Assembly: GCA_032718475.1 (NCBI GenBank)
Contig: JAUCBJ010001457.1
Span: forward strand, 62,001-126,000
Length of the DNA: 64,000 nt
Source: Nemertoderma westbladi
Taxonomy: Eukaryota > Xenacoelomorpha > Nemertodermatida > Nemertodermatidae
Reading direction: 5' to 3'
Shown here: one piece after another, positions 10,923 to 22,300 of the stretch
Layout of the letters: each line of letters starts with the position of its first letter
Position numbering within the stretch: position 1 is the first letter of the stretch
Notes under the pieces: model-generated
Seen by the model: only the letters and a program-made list of their open reading frames with translations
Told to the model about the DNA's origin: nothing
Databases searched by the model: none
Position numbers and translations under genes: made by a program

Positions 10923-11724
10923 CTGCACGAAGGCCCCACGCAAATTCTACCTGGAAAATTTTCAAACTTTTGCCAAACAACATGTGTACCAAGTTTGGAT
11001 AGATGTCATCAAGGATTGGCCGAGTTATTAAGGTTTAAAATAAAATACTGAAAAAAAACGCGACAGAACGACAGGTTGATTAATGGTACCCCTACGCTAA
11101 GGCTCACTCACTTCGTGGCTCGCCCCACAGGTGTATATGATATAGTTGTTTTTTTGCATAAACATTTTCAGTATCCTTCTCCTATGACTCCTTTTCCATG
11201 TCTTTGTGGTACTGCGGCGACGGCACTGATTTCATCCCCAATCCCACCAAATGCTTTCTTGATGCTATTCTTCACGACATCAGATCGGTAAACGAGGCCA
11301 GGATCTCGGTTGTGAGGTACAAATTTATTGGGTTTACGAATATGATCTGCAAATAATTTACACATTTTGTTTCTCTTTCGCTTCATGTTTTGACAGCAAT
11401 TGTGACCATTTCCTGACAAATTGATATGATCCTTAAAACATCCGACAACTATGTTACAAACCATGTGCCGGATACATTTATCGTCTGCCTTTTTTCCAAG
11501 GGGAAGTTTGTTCTTGTGGGGCGAGCCACGAAGTGAGTGAGCCTTAGCGTAGTGGTACCATTAATCAACCTGTCGTTCTGTCGTTCTGTCGTTCTGTCGC
11601 GTTCAATTTTAAACGTTAATAACTCGGCCAATCTTTGATGAAATCTATCCAAACTTGGTACACATGTTGTTTGGCAAAAGTTTAGAAATTTTCCAAGTAG
11701 AATTTCCGTGTGGCCTTCGAGAAG
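10923..11724. mobile_element. Nested foldback/MITE-like element with about 207-bp inverted arms
   Basis: Arms 10923-11129 and 11515-11724 are inverted copies. They share TGCCAAACAACATGTGTACC, the GGTTGATTAATGGTACC block and CTCACTCACTTCGTGGCTCG. The right arm has extra GTTCTGTC units (three against fewer on the left). The loop (11130-11514) holds a minus-strand open frame. The element lies wholly inside the larger TIR element 9743-12901, so it inserted later or the two moved as a composite. Confidence 0.72.
11168..11514 (-). CDS. Unrecognised ORF in the loop of the nested inverted-repeat element
   Basis: The annotated Met at 11464 gives 98 residues, but the frame stays open through the loop to the arm (about 11514). 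Cys/His/Lys-rich stretch (GHNCCQNMKRKRNKMC) then FADHIRKPNKFVPHNRDPG and a C-terminal AFGGIGDEISAV segment. Composition looks protein-like rather than random, but I recognise no family. It may be part of a transposon protein or a captured host exon. Confidence 0.3.
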
Positions 11725-12714
11725 CTAAGATAATAGCAGTTAATTAGTTAATTAAGTTATTACGGTAAAAACACCATTTTCAACCTGCCTTTTAAAGGAA
11801 ATTAATTGTTTTACAGTATAAGATTTAAATAATTATAATTAAAAATTATACAGATGTAATCCACATACCCCATTCTATTATAGTTTTTAATTAGTTCAAG
11901 TGATTTGCTTTAATAATTGTGTCTTTAATTGATCTAAAGTAATTAAAACGGCAAAAAAAATTGATTCTCATTAAATACTGCTCATTTATTGGCCAACATG
12001 CTGGTACGATGGAAGGATGTGTGTGTAAAGCAGCTAGTTGCTGGGAATGATTATTGGTCAAGTCTCTGCTGGTGTGGAGCTAGCTGGGTGGGAGTTGTGG
12101 CTGTAGACTAACCAGAGAGGAATAGTAATAGGCAACCAGTATTGCTATTCCAGCCCAGATAGCATTCATTCAGACAGCCAACATCCTTCCTGTATTGACT
12201 CTACTATAAGTGTTGTATTGCTATCTCAGGTAAATGACAGATATAATAACATAAATACTATCCATGGCATGGCTGTTGTAGGTTTCTGAAATAGTTTATT
12301 CCACAATGTATATGTCTGGTTATTTTTTAATTGAATTTTTGCAAAGTAGTAAAATTAATGTTCTTAAAAATATTATTATTATTTTATATGTAACCTAGGA
12401 AATTAGCTACATTTTTTCGCTGCAGCTTTAAGAGTGTACATTAATTTAATATTATTTCAATACCCATATTACTACATCAGCATACGATGCGTTGGCGTTG
12501 TATCACAGATCTCCACATACATAGATGTATCAACAGTTACTCGCACAGTTTCGAAACTTCGCATAGTTATAACTGTATAAAGATCGTCAGTCTGCGTTTA
12601 GGAAAAATATTTTATAACAAAACAGGACAAGCGACGAGCGCAACGAGGCATATAATGAAGACGAGTACTGCGTTGACTAAATTATTATATAAACCACCTG
12701 GCTTCACATATTGA

Positions 12715-12901
12715 TCGCATCCCTAGTTATTATTATTATAAAGATCGTCCTAGCCTGCGTTTAAGAAATATATTTAAATACAAAACAGGACGAACGCAAA
12801 GAGGCTTATAATGAAAACGAGTACTGCGTTTATTATATTCCTATAAACCACCTGGCTTTGCATATTGAACGTGCGATTGAAAATAAGTTCGTGCTACCCT
12901 T
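12715..12901 (-). repeat. Right terminal inverted repeat
   Basis: Inverted partner of 9743-9930. The preceding 12577-12714 is a diverged tandem copy of part of this repeat, sharing GACGAGTACTGCGTT and AAACCACCTGGCTT. Confidence 0.75.
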
Positions 12902-12948
12902 CCGTGGGTGGTAGATGTCGCGGTTATGTATTGGTGGTTGGGAAGGGT

Positions 12949-12962
12949 GGGGGGGGGGGGGG
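12949..12962 (+). repeat. Homopolymer G run
   Basis: Fourteen consecutive G residues just outside the right TIR of the 9743-12901 element. The length is likely to be unstable or uncertain in an assembly. Confidence 0.9.
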
Positions 12963-12989
12963 ATTAAAAGGGGTGAACACGTACTGTCC

Positions 12990-13920
12990 CCCTTTCTTTG
13001 ATTGATTGGTGGTGTGGGTAAATTTTTCAAAACCTGATTTTGTGATACAGTCGCTCAATTTTAATTTGTATCTCATAACTGGGCCTCGTGCTGCGCGAAG
13101 GCCCCACGAACGTGTCGTTAATGTCTTTGAGAAACTTGCCTCGTATTTTTGAACAATCAATTTCAAATGTGGTATTATTACCTCCATACAGGTCATCTTT
13201 ACCAAAACCAAATGTTTCGACTCAGATTATGGGAGCCTGAAGTAAATTAGGAACGCCATGTGTGGCGAGCATGAGCTTCAAGGAAAAACTTGTACCATCC
13301 TTATTCATACCACATTTGTATTTAAAGGGAAGCGGAATTGAGATGGATGGAAAGGCGCCTGGTCTATGTTTTGTAGCTGTTCTAGAGAAGCACCACCAAA
13401 CTGCGCGATGGACACTGAATTCATTTGTAGTTATACCACGTGCAAGTAATCCTTCAACCAATTTCGAAAATGCCTTATCATCTTCTTTTAAATAAAACAC
13501 TAATTTTAATTTTTCCTCCGTCTTTCCTTCTTAATACGCAAAAACTTTAACCTTTCCTTTTCCTTCTTCTAAATGGTAACCTATTGGTATTGCGGTTCTT
13601 GGGCTATCTAAGCCATCTGGGTTACTGTGTAAATGGATTAGAAATTTCCGAATTCCCAATTTACGATTTGATTGTAGTGTAACATTTACATTGTGGGTAC
13701 ATTTCCTATCGTCGTTTTCAAAGATTCTCAGTGCAATTTTTTCAAACTTTTTTGCAGCATACTATTATCCTGAACGACTTTTTTCTCAAAAGGTGGATGT
13801 GGCAAAGCTTTCAATTTATCTCTGAGTTTATTTTTTATGCCACTATCTTGAAAGACCTCTTCTGAAATAATAAACTTTGTCTCGTGTTGTTTACTCGTTG
13901 TCCTCATTTTGTCAATTTTA
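12990..13920 (-). pseudogene. Decayed, unrecognised protein-coding remnant
   Basis: Reading leftwards from an ATG near 13907 (MRTTSKQHETKFIISEEVFQ), a protein-like frame of roughly 300 residues can be followed only by crossing one frameshift near 13760 and at least two in-frame stops (near 13530 and at about 13222). Clean stretches include DRKCTHNVNVTLQSNRKLGI, ARGITTNEFSVHRAVWWCF and LPFKYKCGMNKDGTSFSLKL. Codon-like structure persists across the breaks, which argues for a dead gene rather than chance ORFs. The family is not recognised. It lies between the TIR element and a minisatellite, so a mobile-element origin is plausible. Confidence 0.45.
13085..13115 (+). repeat. 31-bp site, inverted partner at 18736-18766
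   Basis: Contains GCGAAGGCCCCACGAACGTG. It matches the reverse complement of 18736-18766 at 30 of 31 positions. A shorter relative, TGCACGAAGGCCCCACG, lies at the outer tip of the nested element's left arm (about 10924). Confidence 0.75.
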
Positions 13921-13924
13921 TGAA

Positions 13925-15857
13925 GAATATATTATAGAACAGTATTCTCAGATTGCACTAGTATAGAATGGCTACTCAACATATTATAGAACAATATTCT
14001 CAAATTGCACTAGTATAGCATGGGTACCAATGGAACAGTATTCTCAGATTGCACTAGTATAGCATGGGTACCAATATTATGGAACAGCATTCTCATATTG
14101 CACTACTATAGCATGGGTACCAATGGAACAGTATTCTCATATTGCACTACTATAGCATGGGTACCAATATATTATGGAACAGTATTCTCAGATTGCACTA
14201 GTATAGCATGGGTACCAATATTATGGAACAGTATTCTCATATTGCACTACTATAGCATGGATACCAATGGAACAGTATTCTCATATTGCACTACTATAGC
14301 ATGGGTACCAATATATTATGGAACAGTATTCTCAGATTGCACTAGTATAGCATGGGTACCAATATTATGGAACAGTATTCTCATATTGCACTACTATAGC
14401 ATGGGTACCAATGAAACAGTATTCTCATATTGCACTACTATAGCATGGGTACCAATATATTATGGAACAGTATTCTCAGATTGCACTAGTATAGCATGGG
14501 TACCAATATTATGGAACAGTATTCTCATATTGCACTACTATAGCATGGGTACCAATGAAACAGTATTCTCATATTGCACTACTATAGCATGGGTACCAAT
14601 ATATTATGGAACAGTATTCTCATATTGCACTACTATAGCATGGGTACCAATATATTATGGAACAGTATTCTCAGATTGCACTAGTATAGCATGGGTACCA
14701 ATATATTATGGAACAGTATTCTCATATTGCACTACTATAGCATGGGTACCAATATTATGGAACAGTATTCTCGGATTGCACTACTATAACATGGGTGCCA
14801 ATATATTATGGAACAGTATTCTCAGATTGCACTAGTATAGCATGGGTACCAATATATTATGGAACAGTATTCTCATATTGCACTACTATAGCATGGGTAC
14901 CAATATTATGGAACAGTATTCTCATATTGCACTACTATAGCATGGGTACCAATATTATGGAACAGTATTCTCATATTGCACTACTATAGCATGGGTACCA
15001 ATATATTATGGAACAGTATTCTCATATTGCACTAGTATAGCATGGGTACCAATATATTATGGAACAGTATTCTCATATTGCACTACTATAGCATGGGTAC
15101 CAATATATTATGGAACAGTATTCTCAGATTGCACTAGTATAGCATGGGTACCAATATTATGGAACAGTATTCTCATATTGCACTACTATAGCATGGGTAC
15201 CAATGGAACAGTATTCTCATATTGCACTACTATAGCATGGGTACCAATATATTATGGAACAGTATTCTCAGATTGCACTAGTATAGCATGGGTACCAATA
15301 TTATGGAACAGTATTCTCATATTGCACTACTATAGCATGGGTACCAATGGAACAGTATTCTCATATTGCACTACTATAGCATGGGTACCAATATATTATG
15401 GAACAGTATTCTCGGATTGCACTACTATAGCATGGGTACCAATATATTATGGAACAGTATTCTCATATTGCACTACTATAGCATGGGTACCAATGGAACA
15501 GTATTCTCATATTGCACTACTATAGCATGGGTACCAATATATTATGGAACAGTATTCTCAGATTGCACTAATAGCATGGGTACCAATGAAACAGTATTCT
15601 CATATTGCACTACTATAGCATGGGTACCAATATATTATGGAACAGTATTCTCATATTGCACTACTATAGCATGGGTACCAATATATTATGGAACAGTATT
15701 CTCAGATTGCACTAATAGCATGGGTACCAATGAAACAGTATTCTCATATTGCACTACTATAGCATGGGTACCAATATATTATGGAACAGTATTCTCAGAT
15801 TGCACTACTATAGCATGGGTACCAATGAAACAGTATTCTCAGATTGCACTAGTATAG
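13925..15857 (+). repeat. Minisatellite with 44-, 49- and 51-bp monomers (about 39 copies)
   Basis: Every monomer contains GCATGGGTACCAAT and a TATTCTCA-TATTGCACTA-type block. Lengths differ only in the spacer between ACCAAT and GGAACAG: nothing (44 bp), ATTAT (49 bp) or ATATTAT (51 bp). The first two units (13925-14010) are diverged. Long open frames across it are a by-product of repetition. Confidence 0.95.
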
Positions 15858-16018
15858 CTCTTCATAAAAAATAAGAGTTTTATTTTATGTAAATAATTGA
15901 TTAAAAATAATATTTTATTTCCAAAAATAGGCGTAGGTAGTAAAAAAAACACTAGCTACCATAAAAAATACAACCAAAACACATATAAAACGAGTATATG
16001 CAAAATACAAAATTTTGG

Positions 16019-16034
16019 TACCCATGCTATACAA
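16019..16034 (-). repeat. Solitary inverted fragment of the 44/49/51-bp monomer
   Basis: GGTACCCATGCTATAC is the exact reverse complement of the monomer core, 160 bp beyond the array's right end. Confidence 0.6.
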
Positions 16035-16289
16035 ATGCCCTCAGATATAAATATGTGACATCTGACATAGTTACATTTTATCAGATTCACTATTTCCACA
16101 TACATACGTATGTTACTCTTATTTACGGTGAGAATTTTCGGTGAGATATTACAGTAGTGTACAGGTTATAAGACAGAAATGAGGGCGTCATGGGCGTTAC
16201 TTCACATGGGCGTTACAGTACTTATTCTAGAAAACTGGGTACTGTATCGATACACGTACCTACTCTTACGAAATTTTTTTTATCAGTAA

Positions 16290-16443
16290 AGGTGCGTTCA
16301 CATAATGTATGTGGGGGTGTAAGGAGGTGTGTTTGTAAGGGTAGACGATGTAAATTTCAATTAGTCGTTAGCCACATTATGTCGAGACATACACACACAA
16401 ATACACCCCCATACACTTACACATACGTCATGTGAACGCACCT
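16290..16443. mobile_element. MITE, 154 bp, TAA target duplication (PIF/Harbinger-like)
   Basis: Perfect 14-bp terminal inverted repeats AGGTGCGTTCACAT / ATGTGAACGCACCT, followed inward by further imperfect inverted similarity (GTATGTG, GGGGGTGT). TAA lies directly outside both ends (16287-16289 and 16444-16446), matching the 3-bp TWA duplications known for PIF/Harbinger elements. No coding capacity. Confidence 0.82.
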
Positions 16444-16544
16444 TAACTGGAACGGATATGGGGAAACGAATCAAAAAAATAAAATAACAGCGATAGTTAA
16501 TACTTTAAATCCCATTGTATGTAATATAATTAGACGTTTCGTCG

Positions 16545-16760
16545 GGAGATTCTTTGTAGATGGAGTAACTCCTAAATATTGGAACGAATTTTCGAATTTT
16601 AGTGGCGAGGCATTATACAGGAGACAGTCTACCTTGGATAATCTGGTTCATCGGCGGAAATTTTACAGCCTTTGTCTTTTCTAAATTAACTTTAAGCTTG
16701 TTCTCCTTGCAGTAATTTTCCAATTTATTTAAGTAACTCATGAGTCGTATGTCATTCTCT
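16545..16760 (-). pseudogene. LINE reverse-transcriptase remnant
   Basis: The minus strand translates to SYLNKLENYCKENKLKVN then EKTKAVKF, the non-LTR RT pattern (YC..N.L.VN..KTK..F). After a frame break it continues with KFENSFQYLGVT, matching the F.YLG motif that follows in LINE RTs. Upstream RT sequence is replaced by the 53-bp minisatellite, whose first monomer reads ALENDIRLM in frame with this remnant. No intact LINE surrounds it. Confidence 0.68.
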
Positions 16761-18398
16761 AAGGCCTGTGCCCCACTGCCCACTGGTAACTCATGAGTCG
16801 TATGTCATTCCCTAAGGCCTGTGCCCCACTGCCCACTGGTAACTCATGAGTCGTATGTCATTCCCTAAGGCCTGTGCCCCACTGCCCACTGGTAACTCAT
16901 GAGTCGTATGTCATTCCCTAAGGCCTGTGCCCCACTGCCCACTGGTAACTCATGAGTCGTATGTCATTCCCTAAGGCCTGTGCCCCACTACCCACTGGTA
17001 ACTCATGAGTCGTATGTCATTCTCTAAGGCCTGTGCCCCACTGCCCACTGGTAACTCATGAGTCGTATGTCATTCTCTAAGGCCTGTGCCCCACTGCCCA
17101 CTGGTAACTCATGAGTCGTATGTCATTCTCTAAGGCCTGTGCCCCAATGCCCACTGGTAACTCATGAGTCGTATGTCATTCTCTAAGGCCTGTGCCCCAC
17201 TGCCCACTGGTAACTCATGAGTCGTATGTCATTCTCTAAGGCCTGTGCCCCACTGCTCACTGGTAACTCATGAGTCGTATGTCATTCTCTAAGGCCTGTG
17301 CCCCACTGCCCACTGGTAACTCATGAGTCGTATGTCATTCCCTAAGGCCTGTGCCCCACTGCCCACTGGTAACTCATGAGTCGTATGTCATTCCCTAAGG
17401 CCTGTGCCCCACTGCCCACTGGTAACTCATGAGTCGTATGTCATTCCCTAAGGCCTGTGCCCCACTGCCCACTGGTAACTCATGAGTCGTATGTCATTCT
17501 CTAAGGCCTGTGCCCCACTGCCCACTGGTAACTCATGAGTCGTATGTCATTCTCTAAGGCCTGTGCCCCACTGCCCACTGGTAACTCATGAGTCGTATGT
17601 TATTCTCTAAGGCCTGTGCCCCACTGCCCACTGGTAACTCATGAGTCGTATGTCATTCCCTAAGGCCTGTGCCCCACTGCCCACTGGTAACTCATGAGTC
17701 GTATGTCATTCCCTAAGGCCTGTGCCCCACTGCCCACTGGTAACTCATGAGTCGTATTTCATTCCCTAAGGCCTGTGCCCCACTGCCCACTGGTAACTCA
17801 TGAGTCGTATATCATTCCCTAAGGCCTGTGCCCCACTGTCCACTGGTAACTCATGAGTCGTATATCATTCCCTAAGGCCTGTGCCCCACTGTCCACTGGT
17901 AACTCATGAGTCGTATGTCATTCCCTAAGGCATGTGCCCCACTGTCCACTGGTAACTCATGAGTCGTATATCATTCCCTAAGGCCTGTGCCCCACTGTCC
18001 ACTGGTAACTCATGAGTCGTATATCATTCCCTAAGGCCTGTGCCCCACTGCCCACCGGTAACTCATGAGTCGTATGTCATTCCCTAAGGCATGTGCCCCA
18101 CTGTCCACTGGTAACTCATGAGTCGTATATCATTCCCTAAGGCCTGTGCCCCACTGTCCACTGGTAACTCATGAGTCGTATGTCATTCCCTAAGGCCTGT
18201 GCCCCACTGCCCACCGGTAACTCATGAGTCGTATGTCATTCCCTAAGGCATGTGCCCCACTGTCCACTGGTAACTCATGAGTCGTATATCATTCCCTAAG
18301 GCCTGTGCCCCACTGTCCACTGGTAACTCATGAGTCGTATGTCATTCCCTAAGGCATGTGCCCCACTGCCCACCGGTAACTCATGAGTCGTATGTCAT
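16735..18398 (+). repeat. 53-bp minisatellite (about 31 copies)
   Basis: Monomer carries AACTCATGAGTCGTATGTCA followed by a TAAGGCCTGTGCCCCACTG block. Monomers differ by few substitutions (TCTCT/TCCCT, CTGCCC/CTGTCC, GTATGT/GTATAT, GGCCTG/GGCATG). Variant classes cluster: CTGTCC and GGCATG types lie only in the last third (after 17,800). The left end overlaps a LINE RT remnant. Confidence 0.96.
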
Positions 18399-18735
18399 AA
18401 GTGGTTTTCAGATTTTGTCTGAGTCCGTATGTCAAAGGTATAGCTCCCGTGCTCCACTGGTCAGTCATTAGTCTTACTAGCAATCCAGGCGCGCTTCGCC
18501 CACCTTTTACAATATATTTGTCCTCCTCACTCGCTTAGTTTCATTGAGCTTATTAGAAGTTCGTTAGGACTTCCTCCTGTAAAAGTATTCACTATCTATC
18601 TATGTATCTATATAATTATATATGTATATCAGATGAACCCCTCCGAAACTATAGCTCGTCCGTCAATGAAAGTTATATCAATCGACGCAGCTCAACCCAA
18701 AACATACAAACCCTTGAAACATACATACAATACAT

Positions 18736-18766
18736 ACACGTTCGTGGGGCCTTCGCGTAGCACGAG
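18736..18766 (-). repeat. 31-bp site, inverted partner of 13085-13115
   Basis: Contains CACGTTCGTGGGGCCTTCGC. See 13085-13115. The pair faces inward around 5.6 kb that includes two minisatellites and a MITE. Confidence 0.75.
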
Positions 18767-18867
18767 ACTCAGCTAACCCGAAAAAGGTTAGCCCGAGAAA
18801 GCAGTAATCGGAGTACTCGTAATTTGGTCTACTACTTCGTTAGCTCGTCTCTACCAGTTAAAGCAAA

Positions 18868-19150
18868 GATCGTAGGTCACTACTCCAACTTTCAGATGAA
18901 TCTGATTGGCTCTATTACAGCTACTTTTACGTTTCTGTGAATTCGTCCCCTAGCGGCAGAAAGGGGAACTGTAAAAGTCTGTCTTTGTGTATAATTTTTA
19001 TTTAAGCAATGCTCATAGGTCACTCCTAACAAATTTCAGATGAATCTGATTGTTGGTTCTACTGTATAAGTACAGCTGCTTCTGCGTTTATGTCAATTCG
19101 CCCTCTAGTGGCAAACATATGAACTAAATAAGTCTTGTTTCTCTGAATTT
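18868..19150 (+). repeat. Diverged two-copy direct repeat (unit about 140 bp)
   Basis: Both units contain TAGGTCACT, TTTCAGATGAATCTGATTG, ACAGCT-CTTTTACG / ACAGCTGCTTCTGCG and a TTCG-CCC-CTAG-GGCA block, then GTCT-TGTTTCTCTG-like ends. Units begin near 18868 and 19012. Origin unknown. Confidence 0.75.
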
Positions 19151-19317
19151 TAAGCACTGGCCTCGTTCAAATGTTTTATAGCTTAATAATAATAAATGGG
19201 GAGGGACCCAACTACACTAAGTTTGTCTATGGACGCGTGGGCGGTCTCTCAGAAGCAAAGACACTAATCGAATTGCAATAAATACCATACCGAAAATATT
19301 CACTGCATGTCGGTGAA

Positions 19318-22300
19318 AATTACTTTATACAGTGCCCAGGACCGCGCTGAATCTAACGGTATTACTTTATACAGAGCCCAGGACCGCGCTGAATCCAACG
19401 GTATTACTTTATACAGAGCCCAGGACCGCGCTGAATCCAACGGTATTACTTTATACAGAGCCCAGGACCGCGTTGAATCTAACGGTATTACTTTATACAG
19501 AGCCCAGGACCGCGCTGAATCAAACGGTATTACTTTATACAGAGTCCAAGACCGCGCTGAATCCAACGGTATTACTTTATACAGAGTCCAAGACCGCGCT
19601 GAATCCAACGGTATTACTTTATACAGAGCCCAGGACCGCGCTGAATCCAACGGTATTACTTTATACAGAGTCCAAGACCGCGCTGAATCCAACGGTATTA
19701 CTTTATACAGAGCCCAGGACCGCGCTGAATCCAACGGTATTACTTTATACAGAGCCCAGGACCGCGCTGAATCCAACGGTATTACTTTATACAGAGCCCA
19801 GGACCGCGTTGAATCTAACGGTATTACTTTATACAGAGCCCAGGACCGCGCTGAATCAAACGGTATTACTTTATACAGAGTCCAAGACCGCGCTGAATCC
19901 AACGGTATTACTTTATACAGAGTCCAAGACCGCGCTGAATCCAACGGTATTACTTTATACAGAGTCCAAGACCGCGCTGAATCCAACGGTATTACTTTAT
20001 ACAGAGCCCAGGACCGCGCTGAATCCAACGGTATTACTTTATACAGAGTCCAAGACCGCGCTGAATCCAACGGTATTACTTTATACAGAGCCCAGGACCG
20101 CGCTGAATCCAACGGTATTACTTTATACAGAGCCCAGGACCACGCTGAATCCAACGGTATTACTTTATACAGAGCCCAGGACCACGCTGAATCCAACGGT
20201 ATTACTTTATACAGAGCCCAGGACCACGCTGAATCCAACGGTATTACTTTATACAGAGCCCAGGACCACGCTGAATCCAACGGTATTACTTTATACAGAG
20301 CCCAGGACCGCGCTGAATCTAACGGTATTACTTTATACAGAGCCCAGGACCACGCTGAATCCAACGGTATTACTTTATACAGAGCCCAGGACCACGCTGA
20401 ATCCAACGGTATTACTTTATACAGAGCCCAGGACCGCGCTGAATCTAACGGTATTACTTTATACAGAGCCCAGGACCACGCTGAATCTAACGGTATTACT
20501 TTATACAGAGCCCAGGACCACGCTGAATCCAACGGTATTACTTTATACAGAGCCCAGGACCACGCTGAATCCAACGGTATTACTTTATACAGAGCCCAGG
20601 ACCACGCTGAATCCAACGGTATTACTTTATACAGAGCCCAGGACCACGCTGAATCCAACGGTATTACTTTATACAGAGCCCAGGACCACGCTGAATCCAA
20701 CGGTATTACTTTATACAGAGTCCAAGACCGCGCTGAATCCAACGGTATTACTTTATACAGAGCCCAGGACCGCGTTGAATCCAACGGTATTACTTTATAC
20801 AGAGCCCAGGACCGCGTTGAATCCAACGGTATTACTTTATACAGAGCCCAGGACCGCGCTGAATCCAACGGTATTACTTTATACAGAGCCCAGGACCGCG
20901 CTGAATCCAACGGTATTACTTTATACAGAGTCCAAGACCGCGCTGAATCCAACGGTATTACTTTATACAGAGCCCAGGACCGCGTTGAATCCAACGGTAT
21001 TACTTTATACAGAGCCCAGGACCGCGCTGAATCCAACGGTATTACTTTATACAGAGCCCAGGACCGCGCTGAATCCAACGGTATTACTTTATACAGAGTC
21101 CAAGACCGCGCTGAATCTAACGGTATTACTTTATACAGAGCCCAGGACCGCGCTGAATCTAACGGTATTACTTTATACAGAGCCCAGGACCACGCTGAAT
21201 CCAACGGTATTACTTTATACAGAGCCCAGGACCACGCTGAATCCAACGGTATTACTTTATACAGAGCCCAGGACCGCGCTGAATACAACGGTATTACTTT
21301 ATACAGAGCCCAGGACCGCGCTGAATCCAACGGTATTACTTTATACAGAGCCCAGGACCGCGCTGAATACAACGGTATTACTTTATACAGAGCCCAGGAC
21401 CACGCTGAATCCAACGGTATTACTTTATACAGAGTCCAGGACCACGATGAATACAACGGTATTACTTTATACAGAGTCCAAGACCGCGCTGAATCTAACG
21501 GTATTACTTTATACAGAGCCCAGGACCGCGCTGAATCCAACGGTATTACTTTATACAGAGCCCAGGACCACGCTGAATCCAACGGTATTACTTTATACAG
21601 AGCCCAGGACCACGCTGAATCCAACGGTATTACTTTATACAGAGCCCAGGACCGCGCTGAATCTAACGGTATTACTTTATACAGAGCCCAGGACCACGCT
21701 GAATCCAACGGTATTACTTTATACAGAGCCCAGGACCGCGCTGAATCCAACGGTATTACTTTATACAGAGCCCAGGACCGCGCTGAATCCAACGGTATTA
21801 CTTTATACAGAGTCCAAGACCGCGCTGAATCTAACGGTATTACTTTATACAGAGTCCAAGACCACGCTGAATCTAATGGTGTTACTTTATACAGAGTCCA
21901 AGACCGCGCTGAATCCAACGGTATTACTTTATACAGTGCCCAGGAGCACGCTGAATCTAACGGTATTACTTTATACAGAGCCCAGGACCGCGCTGAATCT
22001 AATGGTGTTACTTTATACAGAGTCCAAGACCGCGCTGAATCCAACGGTATTACTTTATACAGAGTCCAGGACCACGCTGAATCCAACGGTATTACTTTAT
22101 ACAGAGCCCAGGACCGCGCTGAATCTAACGGTATTACTTTATACAGAGCCCAGGACCACACTGAATCCAACGGTATTACTTTATACAGAGCCCAGGACCG
22201 CGCTGAATCCAACGGTATTACTTTATACAGAGCCCAGGACCACGCTGAATCCAACGGTATTACTTTATACAGAGTCCAGGACCGCGCTGAATCTAACGGT

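Larger units (their letters stand above)
9743..12901. mobile_element. DNA-transposon-like element with about 187-bp terminal inverted repeats
   Basis: The left end (9743-9930) and right end (12715-12901) are inverted copies. Each shares the outer block AAGGGTAGCACGAACTTAT-like, then the AAAGCCAGGTGGTTTATAG core, then a CTTCATTATAAGCCTCTTTG-like block. The outer limits are where the inverted match stops; no clear target-site duplication is visible there. The right end carries an additional, more diverged direct copy of the inner TIR at 12577-12714. No transposase is recognisable inside. The interior contains a small ORF (9798-10256) and a nested inverted-repeat element (10923-11724). This is inferred to be a non-autonomous or decayed cut-and-paste element; the superfamily is not assignable from the ends alone. 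Confidence 0.72.

Noticed and set aside
14020-15857. Repeat proteins in the 44/49/51-bp array
   Set aside because: The frames switch with every length variant and have no conserved protein features.
16735-18398. CRISPR array
   Set aside because: Tandem units are contiguous and similar along their whole length. There are no unique spacers, and the context is animal DNA.
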